DNA from: Labrenzia sp. 011
Lineage (GTDB): Bacteria > Pseudomonadota > Alphaproteobacteria > Rhizobiales > Stappiaceae
Assembly (NCBI RefSeq): GCF_003075075.1
Contig: NZ_QCYM01000017.1
Location: forward strand, 30,769 to 94,768
DNA length: 64,000 nt
Reading direction: 5' to 3'
The position numbers and the translations under genes are program-made. Under the pieces are notes generated by a model. The model searched no databases. It was not told where the DNA came from and was given only the letters and a program-made list of their open reading frames with translations. Every line of letters begins with the position of its first letter. Within the stretch, counting starts at the first letter, position 1. Shown here in pieces: positions 51,323-60,484 of the stretch.

Positions 51323-52399
51323 TCAGTCGATCCGGCGGCCCGTCTGCGCGTCGAAATAGTGCACATTTTCCGGCGCCACCTTCAGGGTCAGCTTTTCCCC
51401 GGCCGGATGGACCGCGTGGCTGGAGACACGCACCACGAGTTCCGGGCCGCCGTCGCCGAAGCCCGCATAGATGAAGCTTTCCGCACCGACCGGCTCGAGC
51501 ACGTTGACGGTGACCTCCAGGGTCAGTCCGTCGCCCGCGGTCGCACTGTCCACCACTTCCATGTGTTCGGGACGGATGCCGAGGGTATAGGCGTCCCTGC
51601 CCTTGGTGTTGGGGCCGGAAAGTCCCGTGCCGCCGTCCAGCGAAAGGGTGCCGCCATCGGCCCTGACCTGCAGAAGGTTCATCGCCGGCGAGCCGATGAA
51701 GCTGGCCACGAAGGTGGAGGCCGGCCTGTCGTAGACATCGATGGGCGCACCGATCTGCTCGATGTTGCCACCATTGAGCACCACCAGCCGGTCCGCCAGG
51801 GTCATGGCTTCGAGCTGGTCGTGGGTGACATAGACACTGGTGGTGCCCAGCGCCCGCTGCAGGCGCTTGATTTCGACCCGCATCTGGACGCGCAGCTTGG
51901 CGTCGAGATTGGAGAGCGGTTCGTCGAACAGGAAGGCGGCCGGTTCGCGGACGATCGCCCGGCCCATGGCGACGCGCTGGCGCTGGCCGCCGGACAGCGC
52001 TCGGGGCTTGCGGTCGAGATAGTCGCCGATTTCCAGAATGCCGGCCGCTTCCCGCACCCGGCGGTCGATCTCCTTCTTGTCCATGCCGCGGTTTTTCAGG
52101 CCGTAGGCAAGGTTGTTGTAGACCGTCATGTGCGGATAGAGCGCATAGTTCTGGAACACCATGGCGATGTCGCGGTCGGCCGGATCGACATTGTTGACCA
52201 CCCGCTCGCCGATCCGGATATCGCCGGTGGTGATTTCCTCCAGGCCGGCGATCATGCGCAACAGGGTCGACTTGCCGCAACCGGACGGGCCGACGAGGAC
52301 GATGAACTCACCGTCCGCGATGTCGATGGAAACGCCTTTGACCGCTTCCACCTTGCCCGCGTAGACCTTGCGGACCGTGTCGAGAGTAATCGTTGACAT
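51323..52399 (-). CDS. ugpC: sn-glycerol-3-phosphate ABC transporter ATP-binding protein UgpC
   Basis: The 358-residue ATPase has Walker [10 protein letters not shown], signature [15 protein letters not shown], Walker [17 protein letters not shown] and switch His in [11 protein letters not shown]. The C-terminal TOBE/MalK-type regulatory domain (from about 235) includes [11 protein letters not shown]. It energises glycerol-3-phosphate or glycerophosphodiester import. It is the last gene of ugpBAEC, nine bases after ugpE. Confidence 0.9.
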   Translation of the reverse strand: MSTITLDTVRKVYAGKVEAVKGVSIDIADGEFIVLVGPSGCGKSTLLRMIAGLEEITTGDIRIGERVVNNVDPADRDIAMVFQNYALYPHMTVYNNLAYGLKNRGMDKKEIDRRVREAAGILEIGDYLDRKPRALSGGQRQRVAMGRAIVREPAAFLFDEPLSNLDAKLRVQMRVEIKRLQRALGTTSVYVTHDQLEAMTLADRLVVLNGGNIEQIGAPIDVYDRPASTFVASFIGSPAMNLLQVRADGGTLSLDGGTGLSGPNTKGRDAYTLGIRPEHMEVVDSATAGDGLTLEVTVNVLEPVGAESFIYAGFGDGGPELVVRVSSHAVHPAGEKLTLKVAPENVHYFDAQTGRRID

Positions 52400-52407
52400 T
52401 CAATACC

Positions 52408-53250
52408 TCACTTGTCGCTCTCGACGAGCCCTTTGATGAACCAGCTCTGGAAGACGATCACGACCAGAACCGGCGGCAGCATCGCCAGGATGGCCAGGGC
52501 CATCGCCTGATCGTAATCGGGGATCTGCGCGCCCACCCAGACCTGCAGGATCTGCTTGATGCCGCGTACCAGAGTGAAGAAACCCTCGTCCGTCGTGATC
52601 AGCGTCGGCCACAGATACTGGTTCCAGCCGTAGACGAACATGATGATGAAGATCGCCGCGATCATCGTCTTGGAGATCGGCACGAGGATATCGATGAAGA
52701 ACTTCCACGGCCCGGCTCCGTCGATCCGTGCCGCTTCCAGGAGTTCGTCGGGCACGGAGAGAAAGAACTGCCGGAAGAAGAAGGTACCCGTCGCCGAGGC
52801 GATCAGCGGCACGATCAGGCCGGAATAGGTGTTCACCATCCCCAGTTGCTGCACGATCTCGTAGGACGGCAGGATGCGGACCTCCAGCGGCAGCAGCAGG
52901 GTGCAGAAGATCACCCAGAAGCAGAAGGAGGCCGCGGGAAAGCGGAAATAGACGATGGCATAGGCCGCCAGCATGGAAATGACGATCTTGCCGATGGCAA
53001 AGCCGAAGCCGAGGATCATCGAGTTCTTCAGCATCACCATGCCGTTGACTTCCTTGGTGAAGCCGCCGGCGCGGGTGAGTACGGTCTCATAGGCGCTCAG
53101 GCCCTGGTCGCCGATCGAATACTGAAGGCCGGTCCGGTAGATGGTGACCGCATCGTGGGTCGATGTCAGGAAGGCCAGCACCACGGGCGTGACCATGAAG
53201 AACACACCGGCCAGCAGAACGATGTGATCGGAGATCTGAAGTTTTCTCAT
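52408..53250 (-). CDS. ugpE: sn-glycerol-3-phosphate ABC transporter permease UgpE
   Basis: A 280-residue MalG-type permease with six helices. The EAA coupling loop reads ELLEAARIDGAGPWKFFIDILVPISKTMIAAIFIIMFVYGWNQYLWP. It starts MRKLQISDHIVLLAGVFFMVTPVVLAF. It pairs with UgpA to form the membrane channel. It is preceded by ugpA with 12 bp between them. Confidence 0.9.
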   Translation of the reverse strand: MRKLQISDHIVLLAGVFFMVTPVVLAFLTSTHDAVTIYRTGLQYSIGDQGLSAYETVLTRAGGFTKEVNGMVMLKNSMILGFGFAIGKIVISMLAAYAIVYFRFPAASFCFWVIFCTLLLPLEVRILPSYEIVQQLGMVNTYSGLIVPLIASATGTFFFRQFFLSVPDELLEAARIDGAGPWKFFIDILVPISKTMIAAIFIIMFVYGWNQYLWPTLITTDEGFFTLVRGIKQILQVWVGAQIPDYDQAMALAILAMLPPVLVVIVFQSWFIKGLVESDK

Positions 53251-53262
53251 CGCCGCCTCTCC

Positions 53263-54144
53263 TTACGTGTAGTGCACGCGCCGTTCGATCAGGCGGAACT
53301 GGATGATTGTCAGGATGAAGACCACGAGCATCAGCAGCACGGACTGCGCGGAGGAACCGCCCAGATCGTTGCCTCGGAAACCGTCGAGATAGACCTTGTA
53401 GACCAGCGTGACCGGGTTGTTGCCCGGCTCGGTCTTCAGCACCACGTCGATGATCCCGAAGGTGTCGAACAGGGCATAGGTGATGTTGATGATCAGCAGG
53501 AAGAAGCCGGTCGGGGCGAGCAGTGGAAAGGTGACGGTCCAGAACCGGCGGAAGCCGGAGCGGCAATCGATGCTGGCCGCTTCCTGCACGGATTTGGAAA
53601 TCCCCTGCAGACCCGACAGGAAGAAGATGAAATTGACCGGAATCTGCTTCCACACCGAGGCGATGATCATCGCGAAGGCAGTGTCGTAATAATCGACGCC
53701 GATCTGCATGTGCCAGCCGAACATGGCCACGAACTTGACGATCGGACCGACGTGCTGGTCGAACAGCAGGATGCCGATCAGACCGGCAACGGGCGGTGCC
53801 ACCGCATAGACCCACATGAGCAGGGTCTTGTAGGAGGAAGCGCCGCGCAGGACCTTGTCCGCCTTGACCGCCAGCAGCAGGGCAGCGCCGAGGGACAGGA
53901 CCGTGACCAGGAAGGTGAAGACACCGGTGAACCGGGCCACACGGGCGTAGTTGGTGGACGTGACCGTATCGATGAAATTGTCGAAGCCGACAAAGGTCGA
54001 ACCGAAGCCGAAGGGATCCTCCAGATAGAAGGACGAGCGCACCGCCTCGGCCGCCGGCCAGAGGAAGAAGACCGCGACGATCGCAATCTGCGGAAACAGC
54101 AGCAGATAGGGGATCGCCGGCGTGTTGAATTGGACTTTTTTCAT
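53263..54144 (-). CDS. ugpA: sn-glycerol-3-phosphate ABC transporter permease UgpA
   Basis: A 293-residue MalF-type permease starting MKKVQFNTPAIPYLLLFPQIAIVAVFFLWPAAEAVRSSF. The coupling loop is SKSVQEAASIDCRSGFRRFWTVTFPLLAPTGFFLLIINITYALFDTFG. The ATG 54144 is preceded by GAGGCG; longer upstream frames are rejected because they run into the ugpB-ugpA gap. Six helices are visible. Order and sequence support UgpA. Confidence 0.9.
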   Translation of the reverse strand: MKKVQFNTPAIPYLLLFPQIAIVAVFFLWPAAEAVRSSFYLEDPFGFGSTFVGFDNFIDTVTSTNYARVARFTGVFTFLVTVLSLGAALLLAVKADKVLRGASSYKTLLMWVYAVAPPVAGLIGILLFDQHVGPIVKFVAMFGWHMQIGVDYYDTAFAMIIASVWKQIPVNFIFFLSGLQGISKSVQEAASIDCRSGFRRFWTVTFPLLAPTGFFLLIINITYALFDTFGIIDVVLKTEPGNNPVTLVYKVYLDGFRGNDLGGSSAQSVLLMLVVFILTIIQFRLIERRVHYT

Positions 54145-54257
54145 CGCCTCACCGCGAACGACGTAGCGGGCTTTCCGGTTTCCCGGACAGGCCCGCCACA
54201 TTTTGTGGAATGAGGATGCCCGAAGGCACCCTCATCTTGATGGTCGCAAAGTGGCGA

Positions 54258-55574
54258 TCAGTTGTCGATGGTCTTGGCGAAGCGGGAAAGCAGCTTGTCG
54301 CCGTCGGCCTTGATGGTCGCGAACGCGTCCTCGACGGAGGTCTCGCCGGAGAAGACCTTGCCGAGTTCACGGTTCATGACATCGCGGATCTGGACGTAGA
54401 AGCCCATCCGGTAGCCCTTGGTCCACTCGCCGGCCGGCAGGGACAGCTGCTGGATGCCGACTTCGGCGGCCGGAGTGCGCTCGTAGTGGCCGTCCTTCTT
54501 GGCCAGTTCATAAGCGGCTTCGGTGACCGGCACATAACCGGTTTCCCTGTGCCACATGTACTGGACTTCCGGAGAGGTCAGATACTCGAAGAAGGAGGCG
54601 GCACACTTGTTCTCTTCATCCGACTTGCCGGACATGGCGAACAGGGCCGCACCACCGATGAAGGATGCCGTGTTGGCGCCTTCAACCGCATCCCAGTACG
54701 GCAGGAAGGTTGCGGAGAACGGGAAGTCGACGGTGTCGGCGATGCCGCCGAAGGAGCCGGAAGAGCCGATCCACAGGGCGACCTTGCCTTCGTTGAAGGG
54801 CTGCTGGTTGTCGCCCCAGCCGGTGCCGTAGTAGCCGAAGAGACCTTCGTCGAGCCACTTCTTGGCGGCCGTGAAGTGATTCTTGATCGGCTCGCCGAAG
54901 ACCAGTTCGGTGCCGGTCGCACCGTCATAGCCGTTGTTGTTGGTTGCGAACTGCAGGTCGTGACGGGATTTGAAATTCTCGACGAATTCCCACGGCAGGT
55001 GAGACTGAACGAGCGGAATGTAACCGGCTTCCTTCAGCTTCGGAGCGATCGCCTCGAATTCCTCGTAGGTCTTCGGAGCTTCGACACCGGCCTTCTTCAT
55101 CGCATCGTCGTTGATGTAGAGAATCGGCGCGGAGGAGTTGAACGGCATGCCGATCATCTTGCCGTCGCTGTCGGCGTAGAAGTAGCGGACACCGGCGATG
55201 TAATCTTCGATATCGAAGGGAACGCCGTTGGCCTTCAGCAGGTCCTCGACCGGCTCGACGGCGCCCTTGGCACCGATGATGGTCGCGGCACCGGCGTCGA
55301 AAACCTGGATGATGTTCGGCTGTTCGCCGGCACGGAACGCGGCAATGCCGGCGGTCAGCGTGTCTTCATAGCCGCCCTTGTAGACCGGGGTCAGGCTGCA
55401 GGCATCCTGAGAAGCGTTGTAATCGGTGGAAATCTGGTTGACGACTTCGCCGAGCTTGCCGCCCATTGCGTGCCACCAGGTGATGTCGGTCGCCGCATAA
55501 GAAGCGGCGGAAGTGCCCATGAGGGCCGCCGCAGCCACCAGGCTGGCGACTGTCTTGCGATAAGCCATATTCAT
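54258..55574 (-). CDS. ugpB: sn-glycerol-3-phosphate-binding protein UgpB
   Basis: The 438-residue periplasmic protein has a signal peptide ending SAASYA. UgpB hallmarks follow: TDITWWHAMGGKLGEVVNQISTDYN, VYKGGYEDTLTAGIAAFRAGEQPNIIQVFDAGAATI, and NSSAPILYIN. It captures glycerol-3-phosphate or its diesters. ATG 55574 is used; ATG 55568 has better spacing to GGGAG and is equally possible. It is the first gene of ugpBAEC, under a Pho box, as expected for a phosphate-starvation operon. Confidence 0.92.
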   Translation of the reverse strand: MNMAYRKTVASLVAAAALMGTSAASYAATDITWWHAMGGKLGEVVNQISTDYNASQDACSLTPVYKGGYEDTLTAGIAAFRAGEQPNIIQVFDAGAATIIGAKGAVEPVEDLLKANGVPFDIEDYIAGVRYFYADSDGKMIGMPFNSSAPILYINDDAMKKAGVEAPKTYEEFEAIAPKLKEAGYIPLVQSHLPWEFVENFKSRHDLQFATNNNGYDGATGTELVFGEPIKNHFTAAKKWLDEGLFGYYGTGWGDNQQPFNEGKVALWIGSSGSFGGIADTVDFPFSATFLPYWDAVEGANTASFIGGAALFAMSGKSDEENKCAASFFEYLTSPEVQYMWHRETGYVPVTEAAYELAKKDGHYERTPAAEVGIQQLSLPAGEWTKGYRMGFYVQIRDVMNRELGKVFSGETSVEDAFATIKADGDKLLSRFAKTIDN

Positions 55575-55684
55575 TGCTCCCATCTAGCAGGGCCTGTTAG
55601 CCCCGGTCAGCAGTTGGTCTCTTTCACAATGCCTATCTGGCTCGATCGGCATCAGAAACGATAACGCCTGCGTTTCGTATTGTT

Positions 55685-55717
55685 TTCATATGAACGTTAT
55701 GTGACGCTCATATGAAC
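55685..55717 (-). promoter_or_regulatory. Pho box (three 11-bp half-sites) upstream of ugpB
   Basis: Read on the minus strand the site is GTTCATATGAG, CGTCACATAAC, GTTCATATGAA: three direct repeats with exact 11-bp period, each with a TCAYA-type core. This fits PhoB half-sites (7-mer plus 4-bp spacer). It lies about 110 bp upstream of the ugpB start and should switch the operon on when phosphate is low. Confidence 0.8.
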
Positions 55718-55958
55718 ATTAAAAGACGCCACGACCGCGTCCGTAAGCAGAAACGGTTTCAAAGCCGCAAAACCCTGTTCCGTGCCCGTCGCAGCAACCT
55801 GCTTCCTGCGGTCAGGCAGCACCGCCCGACCAGACATTCCCTTGCGGCAGGACGCTTCGGCCGGGCAGGCGGACCGCTCAGGCAGGAAGACAGGTGGGGA
55901 CGTTCAGGCAGGGATCCGCATCGCGATTGCGACCGCCTCAGACGCCACCTGGGCCCCG

Positions 55959-55980
55959 TTCATATGAACAGACGATGACA
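55959..55980 (-). promoter_or_regulatory. Second Pho-box-like site
   Basis: On the minus strand it reads TGTCATCGTCT followed by GTTCATATGAA, two half-sites in 11-bp register. The second half is identical to one in the ugpB box. It is 385 bp upstream of ugpB and 74 bp beyond the end of the GT29-like gene, so its target is unclear: a distal ugp site or an unannotated transcript in the spacer. Confidence 0.5.
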
Positions 55981-56053
55981 GCAGATCGCGCGCGCCTGCG
56001 CACGTGGGGCAAACGGCTTGAGGCCGGCCCATCCGCATGGACTGCGGCGGGTC

Positions 56054-56743
56054 CTATTCCTTGCCGAATATCCGGCGTTTGGTGCTGGCGGAAGAATGCA
56101 GGATCTTGTTGAAGAGGTAGTGCTTGGCGCGCATCTCGACAAAGCGCAGTGCATATTCAAGCCTGCCGGCCAGGCTCCGGCGCGCGCGCGGGCCCGGGGT
56201 CAGGTGCCTGATGATACGGCCTTCGCCGCACAGCTGTTCGATCCACTGGCGCTCCGCATCCCAGTCGTGGGTCTGCTGCTTGCCCTGGTGGGTGAAGCCG
56301 AAGAGATGGATCTGCGCCTCGGGATAGAGCTCCAGAATTTCGGCGATGATCGAGGCCCCCGATGTGGGGTTGCTCTGCTCCAGCGCGTCGAATGCCTTCA
56401 GGCGGGCGCGGGCCCGGGTGGTGGGGCCGAAGCCGAGATAGCGCGGCCTGCACTGCCTTTCGAACAGCCAGTCCACCCGGCCGTTCTCCTCGATGTCGTT
56501 CACCCAGACCTCCGGCGCGCGGTGCAGGGCAAGCGGATTGACCCGCTTGCTCATATAGACCCGCGCCCGGTTGAGCATCAGGGCATCGACCCGCTGGCCC
56601 GCCGCTCCGCAGGCCGGCGCGCTGTTGAAGCGCAGCACGAAATCCGCGTCGTCGATCAGCGCCGCATCGGCCTGCGACACGGGTCCGTTGCCGACGATGG
56701 AAATCGTCCTGATCGGCCCTATGTCCGGTATGCCGCCCATCAT
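56054..56743 (-). CDS. Glycosyltransferase family 29 (sialyltransferase)-like protein
   Basis: The 229-residue protein begins with ISIVGNGPVSQADAALIDDADFVLRFNSAP, matching the sialylmotif L layout (VGN, then DFVxRxNxAP). It later has NPTSGASIIAEILELYPEAQIHLFGF, like sialylmotif S, and HDWDAERQWIEQL, like the terminal H-x-W-x-E motif. It is soluble and shorter than eukaryotic sialyltransferases, with no membrane anchor. It may add a sugar acid to a surface glycan; donor and acceptor are unknown. Start ATG 56743 follows GGGGACAGG. It has no operon partner and is divergent from imuA. Confidence 0.65.
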   Translation of the reverse strand: MMGGIPDIGPIRTISIVGNGPVSQADAALIDDADFVLRFNSAPACGAAGQRVDALMLNRARVYMSKRVNPLALHRAPEVWVNDIEENGRVDWLFERQCRPRYLGFGPTTRARARLKAFDALEQSNPTSGASIIAEILELYPEAQIHLFGFTHQGKQQTHDWDAERQWIEQLCGEGRIIRHLTPGPRARRSLAGRLEYALRFVEMRAKHYLFNKILHSSASTKRRIFGKE

Positions 56744-56987
56744 CGCCTGTCCCCGAATTGCTGTGACGGGCCGTATAGCAATCCGGCGCCCGACCGGCAA
56801 CGGCTGTTTGCCGCGGGAGGAGGCGGACCGGACCATCTCCGCCCGCCCCGTCGCATATGGATGCCGCGGGGCGAAGCTCCGGGACATCCCCGTATCAACG
56901 GGGTCGGGACCGAAGGCGTGCCGGTTGCATGAAAGCCGGTTCCGCACGCGGCCGGCTTGCGCTAGATTCGCATGACAGAAGGTACCG

Positions 56988-57593
56988 GTGCCGCAGACGA
57001 TGTCCCTGAAATTTTCCTCCGTCTTTCCCCTGAAGAAGGCCCGCGCCCACGAAGTGTGCGGCGATGGCGCGCTGGCGTTTGCCGCCATCAGTGCCGGGCT
57101 TGCCCAAGGGGCCGTCGTATGGGTGTCGGAGCACCGTCAGCCGGTGGTCAACCCGGAAGGGCTTTTGCCCTATTGCGATCCGGGCCGGTTGCTCGTCACC
57201 CGGGCCGACAGCCAGAACAACGTGCTGGCCAGCGCCGAGACGGCCCTGCGCTCGGGGGCGGCGGGTCTCGTGGTCGGCGAACTCACCGGCCCCATCGGCC
57301 TGACCGAAGGCCGGCGCCTGCAACTGGCCGCCGAAGCCGGCAACACCACGGCGCTGCTGATCCTGCCGGACGGGGCGGGAAGCAATGCGGCGGAAACCCG
57401 CTGGCGCTGCGCGGGACTGCCCCCGGCATCCGCTCTGTCCCAACGTCAGATCTCTCCTCCGCAGAACGGCCCCGACTCGACTCGCTGGCGCTGGTCGCTT
57501 ATAAAGAACAAAATAGGAACACTGTCTGAATGGATCGTAGGTTGGGATGCAGCGGCGCATCGTGTCATTGTGGTTTCCGAGGCTGGCGGCTGA
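56988..57593 (+). CDS. imuA: ImuA-type RecA-like mutagenesis protein
   Basis: The 201-residue protein has VFPLKKARAHEVCGDGALAFAAISAGLAQGAVVWVS and then the RecA-like strand GAAGLVVGELTGPIGLTEGRRLQLAAEAGNTTALLIL. This is the ImuA pattern, without an intact Walker A. It helps ImuB and DnaE2 in error-prone translesion synthesis. It is somewhat short for the family. The GTG start 56988 has GAAGG upstream; ATG 57000 is also possible. It overlaps imuB by 47 bp. I see no canonical GTTC-N7-GTTC SOS box in the 244 bp upstream. Confidence 0.82.
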   Translation: MPQTMSLKFSSVFPLKKARAHEVCGDGALAFAAISAGLAQGAVVWVSEHRQPVVNPEGLLPYCDPGRLLVTRADSQNNVLASAETALRSGAAGLVVGELTGPIGLTEGRRLQLAAEAGNTTALLILPDGAGSNAAETRWRCAGLPPASALSQRQISPPQNGPDSTRWRWSLIKNKIGTLSEWIVGWDAAAHRVIVVSEAGG

Positions 57594-59040
57594 GCGTGTC
57601 TTGCGCGCCCATCCGGTCGACGCGCCCTTCGCGCTGACCCTAACCGAGCGCAATTCGGAGCGCATTCATGACCTTTGTCCGCGCGCCGAAAGTTTCGGCC
57701 TGCAGCGCGGCATGACCTTGGTACATGCGCGCAGTTTCTGCCCCGGCCTGCTGACACGCCCCGCCGACCCGGACGCCGACCAGCGCTTCCTGCGTCTTCT
57801 GGCAAGATGGGCGACACGCTATTGCCCCTGGGTGGGGCTCGACGGGCGGGACGGGCTCTTCCTGGACATTACCGGCTCGGCCCATCTTCTGGGCGGCGAG
57901 GCGCCGCTTCTGGACGACATCCGCGCCCGGCTGGCCCGCGCCGGCCTGTCCGCCCGCCTCGGCCTGGCCGGCACTCCGGGCGCGGCCTGGGCGCTCGCCC
58001 GTTTCGCGGAAGGAATCGCCCCGCCCGGCGAAAGCCTGTCCCGGCTCGGCCCGCTGCCGCTGTCCGCCCTGCGCCTTGCCGACCAGACCTGCACCAGTCT
58101 GGAACGGCTCGGCATCGCGACGGTTTCCGACCTTCACAATCTCCCCCGTGCCACAGTCGCCCGGCGCTACGACGCGGATGTGCTGCGCCGTCTCGACCAG
58201 GCCCTCGGCGCCACCGGGGAACAGATCTCGCCCCTGCAGGAGGCGCCGGGCTTCGCGGTCCGCCTTACCCTGCCCGACCCGATCGGCCTCCTCGACGACG
58301 TGATGGCCGGCACCCGGCGCCTGACCGGCCATCTGTGCGCCCAGCTGGACAAGGCCCAGAAGGGCGCGCGCATGCTGCGGCTGACCCTGCGCCGGGTGGA
58401 CCAGGAAAGCCAGGCGGTCGAATTGCGCCTCGCCCGGCCCATGCGCGATCCGGAGCGCATCGCGGCGCTGTTCGAACGCGGCGTCGGCGCGGTGGATGCC
58501 GGCTATGGCATCGACATGATCCGCCTGGAAGCGGTCGAGATCGAGGCGCTCGGCATGCGCCAGCTCGACCGGGCCCAGAACCGGGAAAAGGACAGTCTCG
58601 ACGACCTGGTCACCCAACTCGGCAACCGGCTGGGGCTGGAGAACATCCTCCGCTTCCAGCCCGTTGACAGTCATATTCCGGAACGCAGCTTCACGCTTGT
58701 GCCCGCCGCTGGCAGCCCCCCTGCCCCGGCCTGGCCCAGCCGCCGCCGCCGGCCCCTGAGGCTCTTCGCACCCGAACCGGTGATCGCCTCGGGCTCCGGG
58801 GTCCGTCAGGGGGGCGAACCGCCGCCCCGCTTCCGCTGGCGCGGCCGCTCCCTGACCACCGCCCAGGCCGAGGGACCGGAGCGGATCACCCCGGCCTGGT
58901 GGGAAAACGACGACAGCTGGCGCGGCGGCCTGCGCGATTACTGGCGCGTGGAAACCGGCGAGGGCCGGCGGCTGTGGCTATTTCACACCCCCCAGGCGCC
59001 ACGCGCGCCGGGATGGTACGTCCAGGGGGAGTTCGCCTGA
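57547..59040 (+). CDS. imuB: ImuB, Y-family polymerase homologue
   Basis: A 497-residue protein of the DinB/ImuB family: MQRRIVSLWFPRLAAERVLRAHP, then LDGRDGLFLDITGSAHLLGGE and a little-finger region with LDKAQKGARMLRLTLRRVD. The catalytic acidic residues of true Y-family polymerases are absent at the N-terminus, as in known ImuB proteins, which act as clamp-bound hubs. RPLRLF near residue 400 is a likely beta-clamp motif. It overlaps imuA, and a 1.4-kb repeat array separates it from dnaE2. Confidence 0.9.
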   Translation: MQRRIVSLWFPRLAAERVLRAHPVDAPFALTLTERNSERIHDLCPRAESFGLQRGMTLVHARSFCPGLLTRPADPDADQRFLRLLARWATRYCPWVGLDGRDGLFLDITGSAHLLGGEAPLLDDIRARLARAGLSARLGLAGTPGAAWALARFAEGIAPPGESLSRLGPLPLSALRLADQTCTSLERLGIATVSDLHNLPRATVARRYDADVLRRLDQALGATGEQISPLQEAPGFAVRLTLPDPIGLLDDVMAGTRRLTGHLCAQLDKAQKGARMLRLTLRRVDQESQAVELRLARPMRDPERIAALFERGVGAVDAGYGIDMIRLEAVEIEALGMRQLDRAQNREKDSLDDLVTQLGNRLGLENILRFQPVDSHIPERSFTLVPAAGSPPAPAWPSRRRRPLRLFAPEPVIASGSGVRQGGEPPPRFRWRGRSLTTAQAEGPERITPAWWENDDSWRGGLRDYWRVETGEGRRLWLFHTPQAPRAPGWYVQGEFA

Positions 59041-60484
59041 TGCCCTGTCCCCTCGCGGATACCGTCCGGTCCGGGGCGGCGGAAAGGGCATGCCCGGGAG
59101 AGGACGCGTCAGATCAATCCCGCTCCCGCCCCCGCACGGTCATCCCCGGCTCGACCGGGGATCCAATCCACCGTCCCGCACATCCGGAGAGCCGGAAAGG
59201 GTACGGCGGGGCCGCAGCCGCCGTGCCCGAACAGCAGCGCCCTGCGAACGAATGGATCCCCGGTCAAGCCGGGGATGACCACGGAGGATGCCGTGACCGC
59301 TCAGGGCCGGGACATCGGGAGGGGCATGACGAAGCCTCGGAGCCTGTGCATCATTGCAGAGGTACCGGCAGACACCCCTGCCGTCCCGGAGGTGATCCGG
59401 GACCTCCCCGGCACGTCCCCGAGGCAAGGCCCCGGCTCAGGGCCGGGGCGGCGGAAAGGGCATGCCCGGGAGAGGACGCGTCAGATCAATCCCGTTCCCG
59501 CCACCGCACGGTCATCCCCGGCTCGACCGGGGATCCAATCCACCGCCCCGCACATCCGGAAAGCCGGAAAGGGCACGGCGGGACCGCAGCTGCCGTGCCC
59601 GAACCGCAGCGCCCTGCGAACGAATGGATCCCCGGTCAAGCCGGGGATGACCACGGAGGATGCCGTGACCGCTCAGGGCCGGGACACCGGGAGGGGCATG
59701 GCGGTGCCTCGGAGCCTGTGCATCATTGCAGAGATACCGGCAGACACTCCCGCCGTCCCGGAGGTGATCCGGGACCTCCCCGGCACGCGCCCGGGGCAAG
59801 GCCCCGGCTCAGGGTCGGGGCGGCGGAAAGGGCATGCCCGGGAGAGGACGCGTCAGATCAATCCCGCTCCCGCCCCCGCACGGTCATCCCCGGCTTGACC
59901 GGGGATCCAATCCACCGCCCCGCACATCCGGAAAGCCGGAAAGGGCACGGCGGGACCGCAGTTGCCGTGCCCGAACAGCAGCGCTCTGCGAACGAATGGA
60001 TCCCCGGTCAAGCCGGGGATGACCACGGAGGATGCCGTGACCGCTCAGGGCCGGGACACCGGGAGGGGCATGGCGGTGCCTCGGAGCCTGCGCATCATTG
60101 CAGAGACACCGGCAGACATTCCCGCCGTCCCGGAGGTGATCCGGGACCTCCCCGGCACGCCTCCGAGGCAAGGCCCCGGCTCAGGGTCGGGGCGGCGGAA
60201 GGGGCATGCCGGGTGGAGGGCGCGTCAGACAAAGCCGACACCCGCGCCCACACGGTCATCCCCGGCTCGACCGGGGATCCAATCCACCGCCCCGCACATC
60301 CGGAAAGCCGGAAAGGGCACGGCGGGGCCGCAGCTGCCGTGCCCGAACCGCAGCGCCCTGCAAACGAATGGATCCCCGGTCAAGCCGGGGATGACCACGG
60401 AGGATGCCGTGACCGCTCAGGGCCGGGACACCGGGAGGGGCATGGCGGTGCCTGCCGGCAGATGCTGACGGACGGAGGACGGCG
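59041..60484. other. Gene-free 1.4-kb gap between imuB and dnaE2
   Basis: It consists almost wholly of the 372-bp tandem array. Because 372 is divisible by three and the unit lacks stops in several frames, very long open frames run through it on both strands, one continuous with the imuB end region (58899-60488, plus). I treat none as genes: no ribosome site, no domain, and the frames are pure repeat. Confidence 0.8.
59073..60453. repeat. 372-bp tandem repeat, 3.7 copies
   Basis: Units start at 59073, 59445, 59817 and 60189, exactly 372 bp apart; the last ends about 60453 after 265 bp. Each starts with GGGGCGGCGGAA-type sequence and CATGCCCGGGAGAGGACGCG. Each contains an inverted pair of the TCATCCCCGGCTCGACCGGG and GATCCCCGGTCAAGCCGGGG cores. 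Units differ by roughly a dozen substitutions each and no indels. The core is shared with the repeats at 31-33 kb and 38.8 kb. Confidence 0.95.

Larger units (their letters stand above)
55575..56053. other. 480-bp spacer upstream of ugpB with two Pho-box-like sites
   Basis: No credible gene is seen. An Arg-rich open frame on the plus strand at 55712-55978 has no ribosome site. It contains the ugpB Pho box and a second, two-half-site box at 55959-55980. Confidence 0.5.

Noticed and set aside
52393..54213. A 606-codon plus-strand open frame opposite ugpE-ugpA
   Set aside because: It is an antisense shadow of two permease genes, with Asp/His/Gln-rich low-complexity translation.
55712..55978. 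Arg-rich 88-codon plus-strand frame in the ugpB upstream region
   Set aside because: It starts inside a Pho box, has no ribosome site, and its composition is typical of a chance frame.
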